The notes under the pieces: generated by a model | The model's input: the letters and a program-made list of their open reading frames with translations, nothing else | Database searches by the model: none | What the model was told of the DNA's origin: nothing | Translations under genes and position numbers: made by a program | In this document: positions 1 to 9,394 of the stretch, one piece after another | Layout of the letters: every line of letters begins with the position of its first letter | Position numbering within the stretch: the first letter of the stretch is position 1 | DNA from: Larix sibirica | Taxonomy: Eukaryota > Streptophyta > Pinopsida > Pinales > Pinaceae | Direction: 5' to 3' | DNA: 12,345 nucleotides | Assembly (NCBI GenBank): GCA_004151065.3 | Contig: NWUY0304435916.1 | Location: 1 to 12,345, forward strand

Positions 1-71
1 CCACACAACTCTTTTCATTATATGTTTTCTTAACCATTTACAATACAATATATGGTATTCGCAGCATCTAA

Positions 72-133
72 AACCCTAATTCGTTTACCCGAAATTAGGT
101 TACAACCCTAATCCCTTTACCGGGATTAGATAG
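72..133. repeat. Two tandem hairpin-forming repeats with different stems
   Basis: Two adjacent units, 72-103 and 104-133, both start with AACCCTAAT and carry a TTTAC loop. In the second, CTAATCCC (108-115) pairs perfectly with GGGATTAG (122-129) across a 6-nt loop. In the first, CCTAATTCG (75-83) pairs with CGAAATTAGG (90-99) apart from one bulged A. The inner stem bases differ between units, yet both still pair. The first unit starts with an exact plant telo-box, AAACCCTAA (71-79). Confidence 0.7.
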
Positions 134-181
134 AATACAATGGGCCGAAACAACAAAAAAGCAAAAACAGCCCAACACTTT

Positions 182-233
182 ACCATGTGAAGAGATATAA
201 CACACCCACCATGTGAAGAGATATAACACACCC
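182..233. repeat. Perfect 26-bp tandem duplication
   Basis: The 26-bp unit starting ACCATGTGAAGAG occurs at 182-207 and again, identically, at 208-233. It is flanked on both sides by CCCAACACTTT. On the minus strand each copy carries GTTATATCTC. The perfect identity suggests a recent slippage or duplication event in the presumed LTR. Confidence 0.9.
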
Positions 234-244
234 AACACTTTTGC

Positions 245-2976
245 ATGTGCTCATCCCTTGGACGACTTGTCACATTGTCCACTCCCTGCACAGTTCCAAA
301 AAATGATCCCAAAATCCTTGCCAATAGGCCCCCAACAGTCACCTATGGCTTTCCCCAAGCCACTCAGGCCTTCTATTGTGCTTTCTGCAACATTGCAATG
401 AACTTCTGAATAGTTTCCTTTGTGGTTGCAACCTTCTCCTTTCTCATGTGATTAATTTTCCAAAATTCCTTCTATCATCTATGTTGTAATTGGGGTATTC
501 AATTTTCTATGTTATCTTCCACTTACTTGTTTCACGAATCCTTGTATAATTGCAAGTTGTTTTTTCAATTGAAATGCTTCCTCTTGCAACGGCTCAAGCT
601 TCTGCACGGTACTCTATTCTTCAACTCTGGTCTTATTTATATCCATATAATGTTGTCTATTATCCAACATCGTAGCCATTCATTCTTTTTCTAGCAGAGT
701 GCTCATCATTTCTTTGAGCTTTTTCTCCTTATCCTATACAAATATTAACCTCTACTCTATTGCTCGCACTTCTGCATCCTCCATCAATTGATTCCACACT
801 TGTGTACTTTCTTCGTATAGCATGGCACATTCCTCATCCAAATTCCTTATGTTTTCCACTGTTGTCGTGGATGTATTCTCCCTTTGTTCCCTTTCTTCTG
901 GTGGAGTACTCAGCAAGGTGCATGCTTCCAAGTCAACGATCTTTCCGTGGAAGCCCTGAATGGCTTTTCTTATCTTCGTCATTTTTTATTCTATGAGGGT
1001 GTCTGCTCTACTTGTACTTTCAGGAGTTTGTTGCATACCTCCTCCACTACCTTTTGCAATCTCTCATTTCTCTACGGATCCTCTTCTCACTCCTGATGCA
1101 ACTTCCTATATTCTTCTTGCAATGCTTCCTTTTCTACAGCCGCTTTGTCCCACTTCATGGAAGTTGAATCTGCGATGACTAAATCTCCTGTTCAACACTT
1201 GTCTATCATGTCTATGCAACATATCTATGGGTAAGTGCAATAAATATAAATCAATGGAACTTACTATCTGTGCGCACTCCTGCATCTCTGTTGTGGGGAA
1301 CTCTAAAGTTCCTTCTAATATCTTTAAAATTCAACATGCTATTGATGTTGATGATGGGTGAGAAGCCATCTGACTTTTCTCTATTCTCCATGTATGTTCT
1401 TCTTATGCCCATCCTAGTGTGATTCTTGTTGCTTCCAACATTTGAGGTAGTGAAGCTAACTACTCTTGTATCCTCACATGCATTTCTTCCTACTTTTGTG
1501 CAGCTTGTTGTAATGCTTCTTCTGTGACTTCCTTCACCTAATCGCCAATATTCTCTAAGTCATCTTCATTCAATTCCTAAATGAATTGTTCCTTTGTTGC
1601 TTTCCTCTTCTTTCATTGTTGTGATGAGTCTTCCTTGTCATGCTCCTTTCTATTTTCTCTCGTGCTTGGTTCGATTTGTTGTGTAGTGTTATCTACACCA
1701 TTCCTTTGTTCTTCTTGCTCTCCTTGTTCATGTTATCCTTGTTTATATGCTTGTTGTGTCTGCATATATGTCTCTTCTGGTACTGGGACTTTCCACTTTG
1801 TGTCCCATTCATTCACAATAATACTAACATATTTCTCTGTCAGTCTAAAGTGCATTGGCAACCATTATTCTTCTAGGTCCCTCTTTGCTTGAATGTACAT
1901 GCGATGCATCCCCACTGTAAAACACACAATTCATTTATACATTTCAATGGTTTGAGGTTGAATGCACGGTGTGTTCTCAATACTCTAGCAAATTGTCTCC
2001 TTATAGATGTATAATGTGATATTGTTTTCCATATGTCTATTCTTGCATGCAGTATTCCACAAGCTAACATACCGTTCCAACAAACTTGGTCTCTATGTAC
2101 TATCTAAAAACTTGCCTCCTTTCGGATCCCCACTAAGAACTCATTCACCAAAAATGTGGCCCAATTGTTTTGTACTCCCACTGCACACTTGTATGCCGTT
2201 GTTATCACTCCTTCTCGCACATATTCTTTGCAACATTTCTTCAGTAGTTTGCAAGCCAACACTTGCATGGTAAAACTTACTACATCATCGTTTATACCGG
2301 TGACGTTTAATAAGCGATGTCCTCTGCACATGTCATATTTGTCCTTCATTCTTTCCACTAGTGCTTTTTCTTGCTTCTTATCCCTTAACAATGGCGTTAG
2401 GTCTTCCCATGCTACCGACAATCCTATGATATGTGCAATAAGTCGAGTGTCTATCGACACCGACCTATCCAGCCATAGGAATCCTCCATGGACACAACTC
2501 AATAATAATTGGATGCAATTGTTGATTTATGGACTTCTACAAAAGTGTGGAATCTCCAATAGGTTCAATATTCATGTTCATGACAATCCCATTTCCCACT
2601 ATTGTGGATCGAACAACATTGTGATTGAGTCTGGGATGGTTTTGGTGCACAAATACGTTTCCCCTGCTAGATTTGGAAACTTATTTTTCTCTGTAATGTC
2701 ATGATCTACATATCACAGAAGTCCTACTTTTCCCAACATATATCCCTCAAGAAGGACCTCGGATGGGATTGTTAGTGTCACCAAGTCATACTTCGGCACC
2801 TTGGCTAGGTTAACTGGCTTTTCTATTGGCTTCCTTGATAGCACATATAACCTTGGAAATATTGCTTGGATTGAACCCAATGCTCTGGGGGCTTCTTCCT
2901 ATAATGGTATTGATGGTTTCTTTGTGTGTGATTTCTTTATCTATGGGATGAATACCACTTCCTTTGGTGGCGCCAT
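245..2976 (-). pseudogene. Additional ORF (aORF) of the outer element, downstream of integrase; coiled-coil C-terminal half
   Basis: From an ATG at 2976-2974 (MAPPKEVVFIP) the minus strand keeps a single frame down to at least 1873, interrupted by stops only. The longest open piece, about 2511-2104, includes CVHGGFLWLDRS, INDDVVSFTMQVLACKLLKK and NWATFLVNEFL. A further piece (2070-1876) contains FNLKPLKCINELCVLQWG. After a frame change near 1660 the sequence becomes rich in E, K, Q and L, for example LQQAAQK and LSTPPEEREQRE (within 982-752), consistent with a coiled-coil tail. The last plausible coding traces are near 400 (ETIQKFIAMLQKAQ) and about 245-340. I recognise this as the kind of long hypothetical protein carried by plant retroelements, but I cannot assign it a function. 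It has no zinc knuckle, catalytic motif or obvious membrane span. Extra ORFs after pol are known in the Tat lineage; assignment here is inference. Confidence 0.6.
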
Positions 2977-3484
2977 GGATTCTACAACTTAGCTCTGTCT
3001 ACATTCTTCTCTTGAATTTCCAAATAACTATACCCTTTTCTCACCTCTTATCATCTTATTTTATAGCCCACTTCCAGTTGTGTCATTCCTCTTCACACCA
3101 TAATCTGCATTCAATGCTTTCCCTAATCATGTGGATCCTGGTCTAGATTTGGTCTATATTTTCTAATCTTTCAAAATATTTCCCATGATTCTTTCATTTA
3201 TGACTCCATGTTTCTGACATCTCATCGTCATGTCTTCTCTTTAATGCTTCTATATGTTTACTACACGGATCTTCATCCTGTCCTTCTTTGTGTGCAAGTT
3301 GATTCTCCTTCCTACACACCTTTTGCTTGATCTGAAGCTTCTTCTTTCCATCTACAACATTTTTTTATTTATGATATCATCACCTTATCCTTTTGTTTCT
3401 TTCTTTAGATATTTGTTACCATATTTATTCTATTTATCTTTTATTTTTACTCTCTCTTCTTTTTTTTCTTTTTTTATACTCTGG
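2977..3484 (-). other. Spacer between integrase and aORF with a long purine-rich (sense) tract
   Basis: No conserved coding segment is visible here. The plus strand is strongly pyrimidine-rich, most clearly at 3420-3480 (runs of T, TCTC and CTTCTT), so the element's sense strand is a long A/G-rich tract. I find no LTR ends or repeats that would mark a separate element between integrase and the aORF, so the aORF is best read as part of the same element. A plus-strand reading frame at 3254-3682 is low-complexity hydrophobic sequence from this tract and from antisense integrase. Confidence 0.6.
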
Positions 3485-4957
3485 CTAGTGCACCGAAGGA
3501 TGGTTGTCCCTATAAAGTTTCAACCAACTTACGTTGAAAAACCCTTCTATGATTTCCCCATTCAATTTTCCAAATTGAACAACACTTGCGTATGTCACAA
3601 ATTCTATCACATATGGACCCAACCAATGCATTCAGTACTTACATGGGTGCTTCATAAACTTACTGTCATAGAGAAAAACTAGGTATCATATCTGGAACTT
3701 CTTCTTTTTAATATGTATGTCATTTCATGCCTTTTTACATGCTTTCTGAACTTATTGATGAAATCCTACGACGAACCGGTCTTCCTCCAGTTCCATTAGC
3801 TATGACAGTATTTTCTCTATTGCACCAGAATCCGTGAGCTATGTCAACACATCAACACACAAACTCGACACTATGAACTCCATGGGAATAATTTCCTCAT
3901 GACCATATATGAGTCGGAATGGTTCCTGCCTTTTCAACTTCTTACATGTTGTCCAGTATTCCCATAATATTGCAGGAATGCTCAGGTCCCAGTCATCTCA
4001 ATTCAAATTACATATCTTCATCAATGCTTGTTCTAGGATCTTGTTAAATGCTTCCATTGTTCCATTTTTCTAAGGATTATAAGGTGTATTCTTCTGGTGA
4101 TAAATCTGAAATTCTTCTATCAAGGATGCAATTGTCTTATTCAAAAAATGAGTTCCCTGATCACTCATAAGGATTCTCGGGCATCCAAACCTTATAACAA
4201 AATTCTCAAATAGAAACCATGCAACTATTTACGAGCTGCAATCTTGGATAGGTTCTGCTTCAACCCATCGAGTCAAGTAATTTGTCACAATGATTATATA
4301 TATTGCTCCTAAAAAATTTTATGGTGGGTTGATTGGTCCAATAAAATCAGTTTCCCATTTATCAAATGCTTGTAACTTAATTTCTGGCATCAATGACATC
4401 TCATCCCTTATTTATGGCTTCCCAACTCGCTAACATACATCATATGTGTGATATAAGTCCTTCACGTCCTTATGAAGGGTGGGCCACCAAATTCATGCAC
4501 GTAAAATATTTCGAGCTGTCATTTTTCCTGCATAATGGCCTCCCAAAAATATTTCGTGTGCTTCTGATAGAGTCATAGGCCTTTCATGTGCTTCCAATAG
4601 AATCATAAGCCTTCCATGTTCTAATACATATCGTTGTAGAATACCATATGTTCCTAACTTGTAAAAATTCCCTACTATAAGCTAATAATTTGTTTCCTTA
4701 GCTACTAATTGTTTATTCTGCGCAACTGTAAAGTTGGGTGGGGCTAACCATGTGCTCAATAATTGGGAAATATCAGCAAAATAATCATCAACCATCTGTA
4801 CTGCAAACAAGTGTGCATCTGGTAGGTTGTCATCCAAATTTCCTACATCTTCCCCTGTTACTATGCACGACAAATGGTTAGGTCTTGAATTTAATTTTCT
4901 TGGTTTCACAATCACTTCAAATTCATACTCCTAAAATAGTAACAACCATCTGCATAT
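3485..4957 (-). pseudogene. Integrase of the outer element, with upstream linker
   Basis: Integrase inserts element cDNA into host DNA. One frame runs from about 4957 to the final TAG at 3487-3485 without a frameshift, broken only by stops. Order: linker after RNase H (VKPRKLNSRPNHLSC at the start); HHCC-type zinc finger region near 4580-4430 (EAHEIFLGGHYAG), in which the usual first Cys of the CxxC pair is replaced (YHTYDVC); catalytic core with the first Asp in WETDFIGPI (4348-4346), the second in MSDQGTHF (4162-4160) and the Glu in GTMEAFNK (4054-4052). Exactly 35 residues separate the second Asp from the Glu, the DD35E spacing. The C-terminal domain includes KFMKHP, MHWLGPYVI and WLKLYRD. 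The Gln of the usual PQxNG motif is a TAG stop (4072-4070). Non-functional. Confidence 0.9.
4558..4617 (-). repeat. 30-bp in-frame tandem duplication before the integrase zinc finger
   Basis: Units 4558-4587 and 4588-4617 match at about 25 of 30 positions. On the minus strand they encode RLMILLEAHE followed by RPMTLSEAHE, a 10-residue repeat in the integrase frame just before the HHCC region. Four of the five differences are transitions that read as C/T on the coding strand, so the duplication is old or was followed by deamination. Confidence 0.75.
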
Positions 4958-5310
4958 CCCCCCCCCAACACTAGTTTGTTGACTAAATATTCCAGCACGG
5001 AATGATCAGTGTACATCTTGAAATGTGATCCCATCAAATAATGCCTAAAATTTTGTAATGCATACACCATTTCCATTCCTTCACACTCTATCATTGTGTC
5101 ATTATGTTCAGTATTTGACAAATTCATGTTGGCAAAAGAAATGGCATGATCCAAATCTCCTTCCCCTAGCTGAGCTAGAACTATTCCTAATGCTATTGGT
5201 GATGCATCTACGTGGACATGGAATTCCTTCTTCCAATCTAGAAATACTAATATTGGTGCAGTAACTAGCTTCTCCTTCAAGGTATCCAAACATTGTCAAC
5301 ATTCCTCATT
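4912..5310 (-). pseudogene. RNase H domain of the outer element
   Basis: RNase H removes the RNA strand of the cDNA hybrid. It follows RT in the same frame. The reading LKEKLVTAPILVFLDWKKEF leads into HVHVDASPIALGIVLAQ (catalytic Asp at 5208-5206), then ECEGMEMVYALQNFRHYL with the expected Glu, then FKMYTDHSVLEYLVNK (Asp at 5007-5005). All three acidic catalytic positions are present. The frame is lost at a run of nine C bases (4958-4966; G on the coding strand), after which the linker and integrase continue one frame away. A TAG follows shortly after in the shifted frame (LLLF, stop, EYEF). The domain itself is the longest nearly intact part of this pol. Confidence 0.88.
4958..4966. other. 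C9 homopolymer causing a pol frameshift
   Basis: Nine consecutive C (nine G on the coding strand) end the RNase H frame; the minus-strand reading continues in another frame on the far side. This is a simple slippage indel, or possibly a sequencing error at a homopolymer. Confidence 0.8.
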
Positions 5311-6024
5311 CCATTGAAACTTGACCTCCTTTTTCAACAATTTTTCTAACGAGATGGTAATCTGCGCATATCCCTTGATAAAATTCATGTAGTACCTCGT
5401 ATGGCCCAAATTTTCACGTAGCTATTGCACTGAAGTAGGTGGTGGAAGATCAACAATAACAAGATTTTTTGCAGGTTCAAGCAAAGGTCCTTACTTACAT
5501 ACTACATGACCCAATAGGATACCAAATGATGCATAGAAACTACACTTCTTCAAATTTAAGGAAATCCAGAACTATCTACATTTTTCCAACATTAAGCGTA
5601 GTGTCTCAATATGGTCCTCCAACAAACAAAACACTTTCCAATCATCCAAATATACTTATAGGAATTTATGAATAAACTCCTTAAAATTTACGACAACCAC
5701 TAAGGAAAATACTATTGGTGCATTCTTCAGTCCAAAAGAAATAATTGTATACTGGTATCATCCCCATTCCTTCACAAAGGCTTCCTTATGCCTATCTTCC
5801 CACGCTATCTTGATTTGGTAATACCCAGAAAATCCATCAACATTTAATGAGTAGGATTCTTGTCTCCAGCACCTCATCAGTAAATGGGGTCGGAAAGGGA
5901 TCAGGCAAGTAGGTGTCATTCAACTTCCACAAATTGACACAAATGTGCACTCCACCAGTCTTCTTGTCCTGCACCACCATAGGACTGATCCATTCTGACT
6001 CTTCAACCTGTTCAATAATCCCAG
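5311..6024 (-). pseudogene. Reverse transcriptase of the outer element, main (3') part
   Basis: RT copies element RNA into DNA. Just left of the insertion site the minus strand reads GIIEQVEESEWISPMVVQDK and then LNDTYLPDPFPTPFTDEVLE, typical of Ty3/gypsy RT. A frame change near 5867 follows, probably a small deletion. The frame then stays open to stops only: DGFSGYYQIKIAWEDRHK (first catalytic Asp at 5838-5836), FGLKNAP, and the YLDD box at 5652-5641, exactly 62 codons after the first Asp. The thumb and connection (LLGHVVCK, VDLPPPTSV, FIKGYAQIT, VKFQWNEEC) lead straight into RNase H. At least six in-frame stops. The first part of RT lies on the other side of the inserted element. Confidence 0.9.
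6020..6024. repeat. Target-site duplication, left copy (cccag)
   Basis: Five bases directly before the left LTR. They match the five bases after the right LTR at four of five positions (cccgg at 10887-10891). Five bp is the usual duplication size for Ty3/gypsy integration in plants. Confidence 0.85.
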
Positions 6025-7287
6025 TGTTGGCACTAAAATTTGTCCTTTGACTGCAAGCAGGACAAGTTTAGCACATCTTAAGCAAGGATTTGGTTTGATT
6101 ATTGGAGGTAGGTTGAATAGGTCTCACATTCATAAGTTTCTGAAGAGTGAAGTTAGGATATGGTTCGATAGCAATATTCCATTGATTCGGTATGAATTCA
6201 TTTGAGTTTAAAGGTAATGTGATCAAATGGATATCCAAAGCTCAAATCTCAAGATAGTGTCTCAAACTCTTAAAGACTTTCAAATGCAATCTTCATATCA
6301 TAGGAAATCACAATATAAGCTATATTGGAATTCGATCTGTAACATAAATAAATCAAGCTAGTGCAAAGATATTTCTTGCATTCAAACAGGAAGGAATAAA
6401 CAAAAAATTATAAGGAGATAACACAATTAAACCTACAAAGAATAGATATCTGAGCATGGAATATTGCATAATAAAATGACTTGTTTATTATGATTCTTCA
6501 TCCTTACATCTGTGTTCCAGATCTCACCATTCGAATCCCTATCTTCCCAAAGGAAGAACCCCTTTTACAATACAAATCATACAATTTATAACAGTTAGAT
6601 AACTCAAGATGTTGCACGATTTTTGGAATCAAATTTCATCCATAAAATAAGAATAGGAATAATCTTTGATTCACTGCTAAAAATTCTGAAACTCTAAAGT
6701 CGAGTTCCTACAAATTTGTGATCTTAAGTGTCTGGGTGATGACTGGGCATTTTGAAAAATGGGCACGACGGGTTTCTAGAAACTTTAATTATTAACAGAT
6801 TAGATTTTCTCCTAAACCACTGGAGAATTTTGAAAAATTCTCTTCCATAAGCTAAATCACCTCATTCCCGAAGTGGGTTTTTAATCATGTCAAATGATTC
6901 CTTATGGTTTGGCCAAAATATTTTCCTGAAATTTGATACCTCGGAAATGACAGGAACTGTCCACGTATCTTTCATTTCCGTTGCTTGTTCATTTGATGTT
7001 TGATCTTTGATTTCAGAATACTTCCCTTTACACCATAGGATTTGAATGCTTGACCAGTGCTACTATAAGTCAAAATTTGTTGTAGTGAAACAATTTTGTA
7101 TCAAATAAGCCCATACTACCAAACCATGTAACATTTAGTAGCACTACTTTCATGAAATTTGCACATTTTGCTACCAAATCATGAAATCTTTGCAAGATTG
7201 AGCTTGAAACAAGAGAAATCCATACATATTTTATACAAATTTGGTGGTCTTCAAAAATTGTTGACCTAGTGGATGTTAGTACTGACA
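6025..7287 (-). repeat. 3' LTR of the inner element (left copy)
   Basis: 1263 bp, plus strand TGTTGGCACT...GTACTGACA. It aligns along its whole length with 9632-10886, for example GCACATCTTAA near the left, a shared block CTTGTTTATTATGATTCTTC, and TTTAGTAGCACTACTTTCATG near the right. Differences are mostly single substitutions and short indels. Shared AT motifs on the minus strand include TATAAAAT near 7235 and TTATAAATTG near 6585; either might be a promoter element, but I cannot choose between them. Confidence 0.95.
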
Positions 7288-7304
7288 TTGGCTCCTTTTG
7301 GGGA
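7288..7304 (-). other. Candidate polypurine tract of the inner element
   Basis: On the minus strand the bases directly before the 3' LTR read CCCCAAAAGGAGCCAA, with an A/G core AAAAGGAG. Position is right for the plus-strand primer. The tract is short and interrupted by C, so the call rests mainly on location. Confidence 0.45.
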
Positions 7305-7980
7305 TGATGTTCTCCCTGTGAGGAATCAAGGACTGTAGACATGTGCCTTATTACTCCAATTCCAGTCACTATAAACTGAAAATTGCTCATCATGCTATGA
7401 AGAAAACCATGTTGAAAACAATCCACCAATTGTCCAATATTTTGTGTAAGCTGAAAATAAATCATACCGAAAATCCAAAAATATGACTGCAAATACACCA
7501 TTCACTGCAAAATCAAAACCAAAATATGAAAACTATGTTCACCAGTGTCTCCATTGGGCTATGGAGTCTTATTTCCACTAATCTACTACACCAAACTAAA
7601 GAAAATGATCGAGCATCGAGCTTATTTATATACATTCCTACACTAATCGGATGGATTTTTCTCAATCATGTATAGGAAAATTTCCAAAGTAGCCAAGTAA
7701 GCATTTCACTGACAAAATGATCTCCTTGTTTGCATCTAAATGAAAGAGTGCAGAAAAGATGAAATTTCTGCAACAGAAATTTAGTTGGCAGTTTATACTT
7801 ACTGCTACAAATTGATTGCATGACAGAAAATGCAATACTGGAGACCTTTTGAAAAAATGAGTCTATCCAAATATCCATTGGATCATTAATAACATGACAA
7901 AGTTCTTCTTGATAAAGAAGACAAGGCTACTCAAGTGTGAAATCTACTTCATTGCTGATGATGATGCCCAAAGTTTCCAA
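7305..7980 (-). other. Inner element: 3' interior without recognisable coding sequence
   Basis: Between the gag-like stop and the 3' LTR I find no pol motif in any frame. Minus-strand frames at 7878-7666 and 7501-7070 are open for 70 and 143 codons, but they are rich in hydrophobic residues, show no known motif, and the second runs across the polypurine tract into the LTR. I treat both as chance frames. Confidence 0.6.
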
Positions 7981-9394
7981 CTATACTAACCAATTAGGCT
8001 CTACTTTCATTGTTTCTTTAATGAGACAAGGATGAACCAATTGTACTTCTTGTTCTCTTTGTGAAACCACAGTAGGATCTTGATATTGATCTCGATCATT
8101 TAGCTGCAAAATATGAGATTTAAAAAGAAAACCTGAAGAACCTTCTTCACATTGTTGATATTCTTCCCCCAATGAAAATTCTTGACAAGGATTTGAAGCC
8201 ATAAAATCCCCAAAGACATTATAAACGGAAAAATCTTGTTGATATTCAATATCAGTAACAAAATGTTTTGGAGCAACAACTTCCTTTACAACATCATCAC
8301 ATTTTGCAACATAACTCTCATGACAATAATCAACATGAACAACTTCATTAAAATCAGTCTCAAGAAAAACAAAATCTGATTTGTTATCTATAAAATTTGA
8401 AGAAACACTGAAATCGAAAAAGGATGTATCAACATACTGAGAATTCAAATTTGATGTATGAAGTTCATAATATGAATCAATCTTTTCAACATCCAAATCT
8501 GATCTCTTTTGTTCATATTTTTCTTCCAGCTCCTGTGCATCTGAATCTTCATCCAAGATCTGTTCTGAAAGCTTTCTACAAGCTTGAAGATTGTATTCCA
8601 TATCCTCAGCACCAATAAACATATACTGCAAGGTTGAAGGTCTCATTTCTATGAGATGAAGAACTAAATTAGGATGATGGTGAGCTGTGGTATAAATTAC
8701 CATAGAAACAATTTTAGATGGTTGAATGTCTCTTGGCATATTGAGATAGAAACTGTGAAATCCCCTATTAAATTGAGTGACAGCCTCATTCCTCCTTTTA
8801 TTCATGGCATAAAACTCAAAAAGATATTTTTCATAGGATTTTTTCTCTCCCCGATATCTTAGGAAGAGATCATGAAGATCTGCCCATGATCCTATTGAAT
8901 TAGTCTTCAAATTTCTAAGCCGCAGTGGAGCATCTCCTTGTAAATACTGGAAAAATGTTCTCATGAACACATCCTCATGGATTATTTCAAAGGTTCTCCA
9001 CTGAATCTAGGAAGGTAATCTAAAACATTTGGAGTAAAATAATGGAGGAAAAATGACAACTTCATATTTTTATAACCCTCTCTAATCTTGGACTAAACTT
9101 TAGTGACCTGATAACAAGGTACAATAGTGATTGCAGGAGATAGTGAATCGGTTTCAATATCAACAGGTTTACAAGATGGATCATCATCGAGAGGGATTGA
9201 AATATGGAAATCATGATCATCATATGGTTCGTATGGAGGATTTATATCAACAATACAAGAAGAGGATAAATCCTCTTCTCTCAAGGAAGAATATACAACA
9301 ACAAGTTTATGCTCATATGAATAGAAAAAACATGGATTAGCCTTTTCACATGCAATGGAAAGGACGGGAAAGAACTGATGAATAAGAATAAAAT
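7981..9394 (-). pseudogene. gag: gag-like gene of the inner element
   Basis: Gag forms the capsid-like particle that packages element RNA. The long open part (9006-7981) reads IIHEDVFMRTFFQYLQGDA, then SIGSWADLHDLFLRYRGEK, KRRNEAVTQFNRGFHSFY and NMPRDIQPSKIV. This is the Retrotrans_gag pattern: a helix, then a W..L...F..R. motif, then an E.V..F...F segment. The upstream reading (about 9394-9096, then FTPNVLDYLPRFSGE near 9010) is in another frame and carries a TAG at 9095-9093, so the N-terminal part is broken by a stop and by a frameshift or deletion near 9000. No CCHC zinc knuckle is visible. The last 170 residues are an acidic, aromatic-rich tail ending at TAG 7983-7981. No ATG convincingly marks the original start. 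Probably inactive, though 342 codons remain open. Confidence 0.8.
9258..9279. repeat. 9-bp perfect inverted repeat with 4-nt loop
   Basis: AGAAGAGGA (9258-9266), TAAA, TCCTCTTCT (9271-9279). It falls in the 5' part of the inner element, inside the N-terminal gag-like reading. It could be an RNA hairpin, for instance in packaging, but nothing proves a role. Confidence 0.6.

Larger units (their letters stand above)
1..244 (-). repeat. Probable 3' LTR fragment of the outer element
   Basis: This stretch lies just beyond the end of the additional ORF in the outer element, where the 3' LTR is expected. On the minus strand it shows two TATATC-containing repeats, then TGGGCT and GGCCCA motifs, then a pair of hairpins with TTAGGG-like stems, then an AT-rich tail. 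A possible LTR start (TGTTGGG on the minus strand) lies at 231-237. No second copy exists in the window, so neither boundary can be proven, and the other end lies off the left edge. I see no clear polypurine tract next to the candidate start. Confidence 0.35.

Noticed and set aside
71-112. Interstitial telomere repeat (CCCTAA-like)
   Set aside because: Only two separated AACCCTAAT copies, each part of a hairpin unit, rather than a tandem telomeric array.
1581-1892. Plus-strand frame rich in Cys, Ser and Phe that could suggest a small secreted Cys-rich protein
   Set aside because: The region is antisense to the E/K/Q-rich part of the aORF, which produces C, S, F and L codons on the other strand. 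No signal peptide plus regular Cys spacing.
2156-2704. 182-codon plus-strand open frame
   Set aside because: It is the reverse of the aORF, whose minus-strand reading has conserved-looking segments; no recognisable motif on the plus strand.
3254-3682. 142-codon plus-strand open frame
   Set aside because: It is antisense to the integrase C-terminal region and the adjoining pyrimidine-rich spacer; its hydrophobic, F/S/L-rich composition follows from the T/C-rich strand.
5058-5302. Alternative frames opposite or beside RNase H
   Set aside because: Shadows of the RNase H reading, which carries the conserved acidic residues in the expected order.
7070-7501. 143-codon minus-strand frame as a possible second gene of the inner element
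   Set aside because: It runs from the interior across the polypurine tract into the LTR, has no motif, and the right LTR does not add support.
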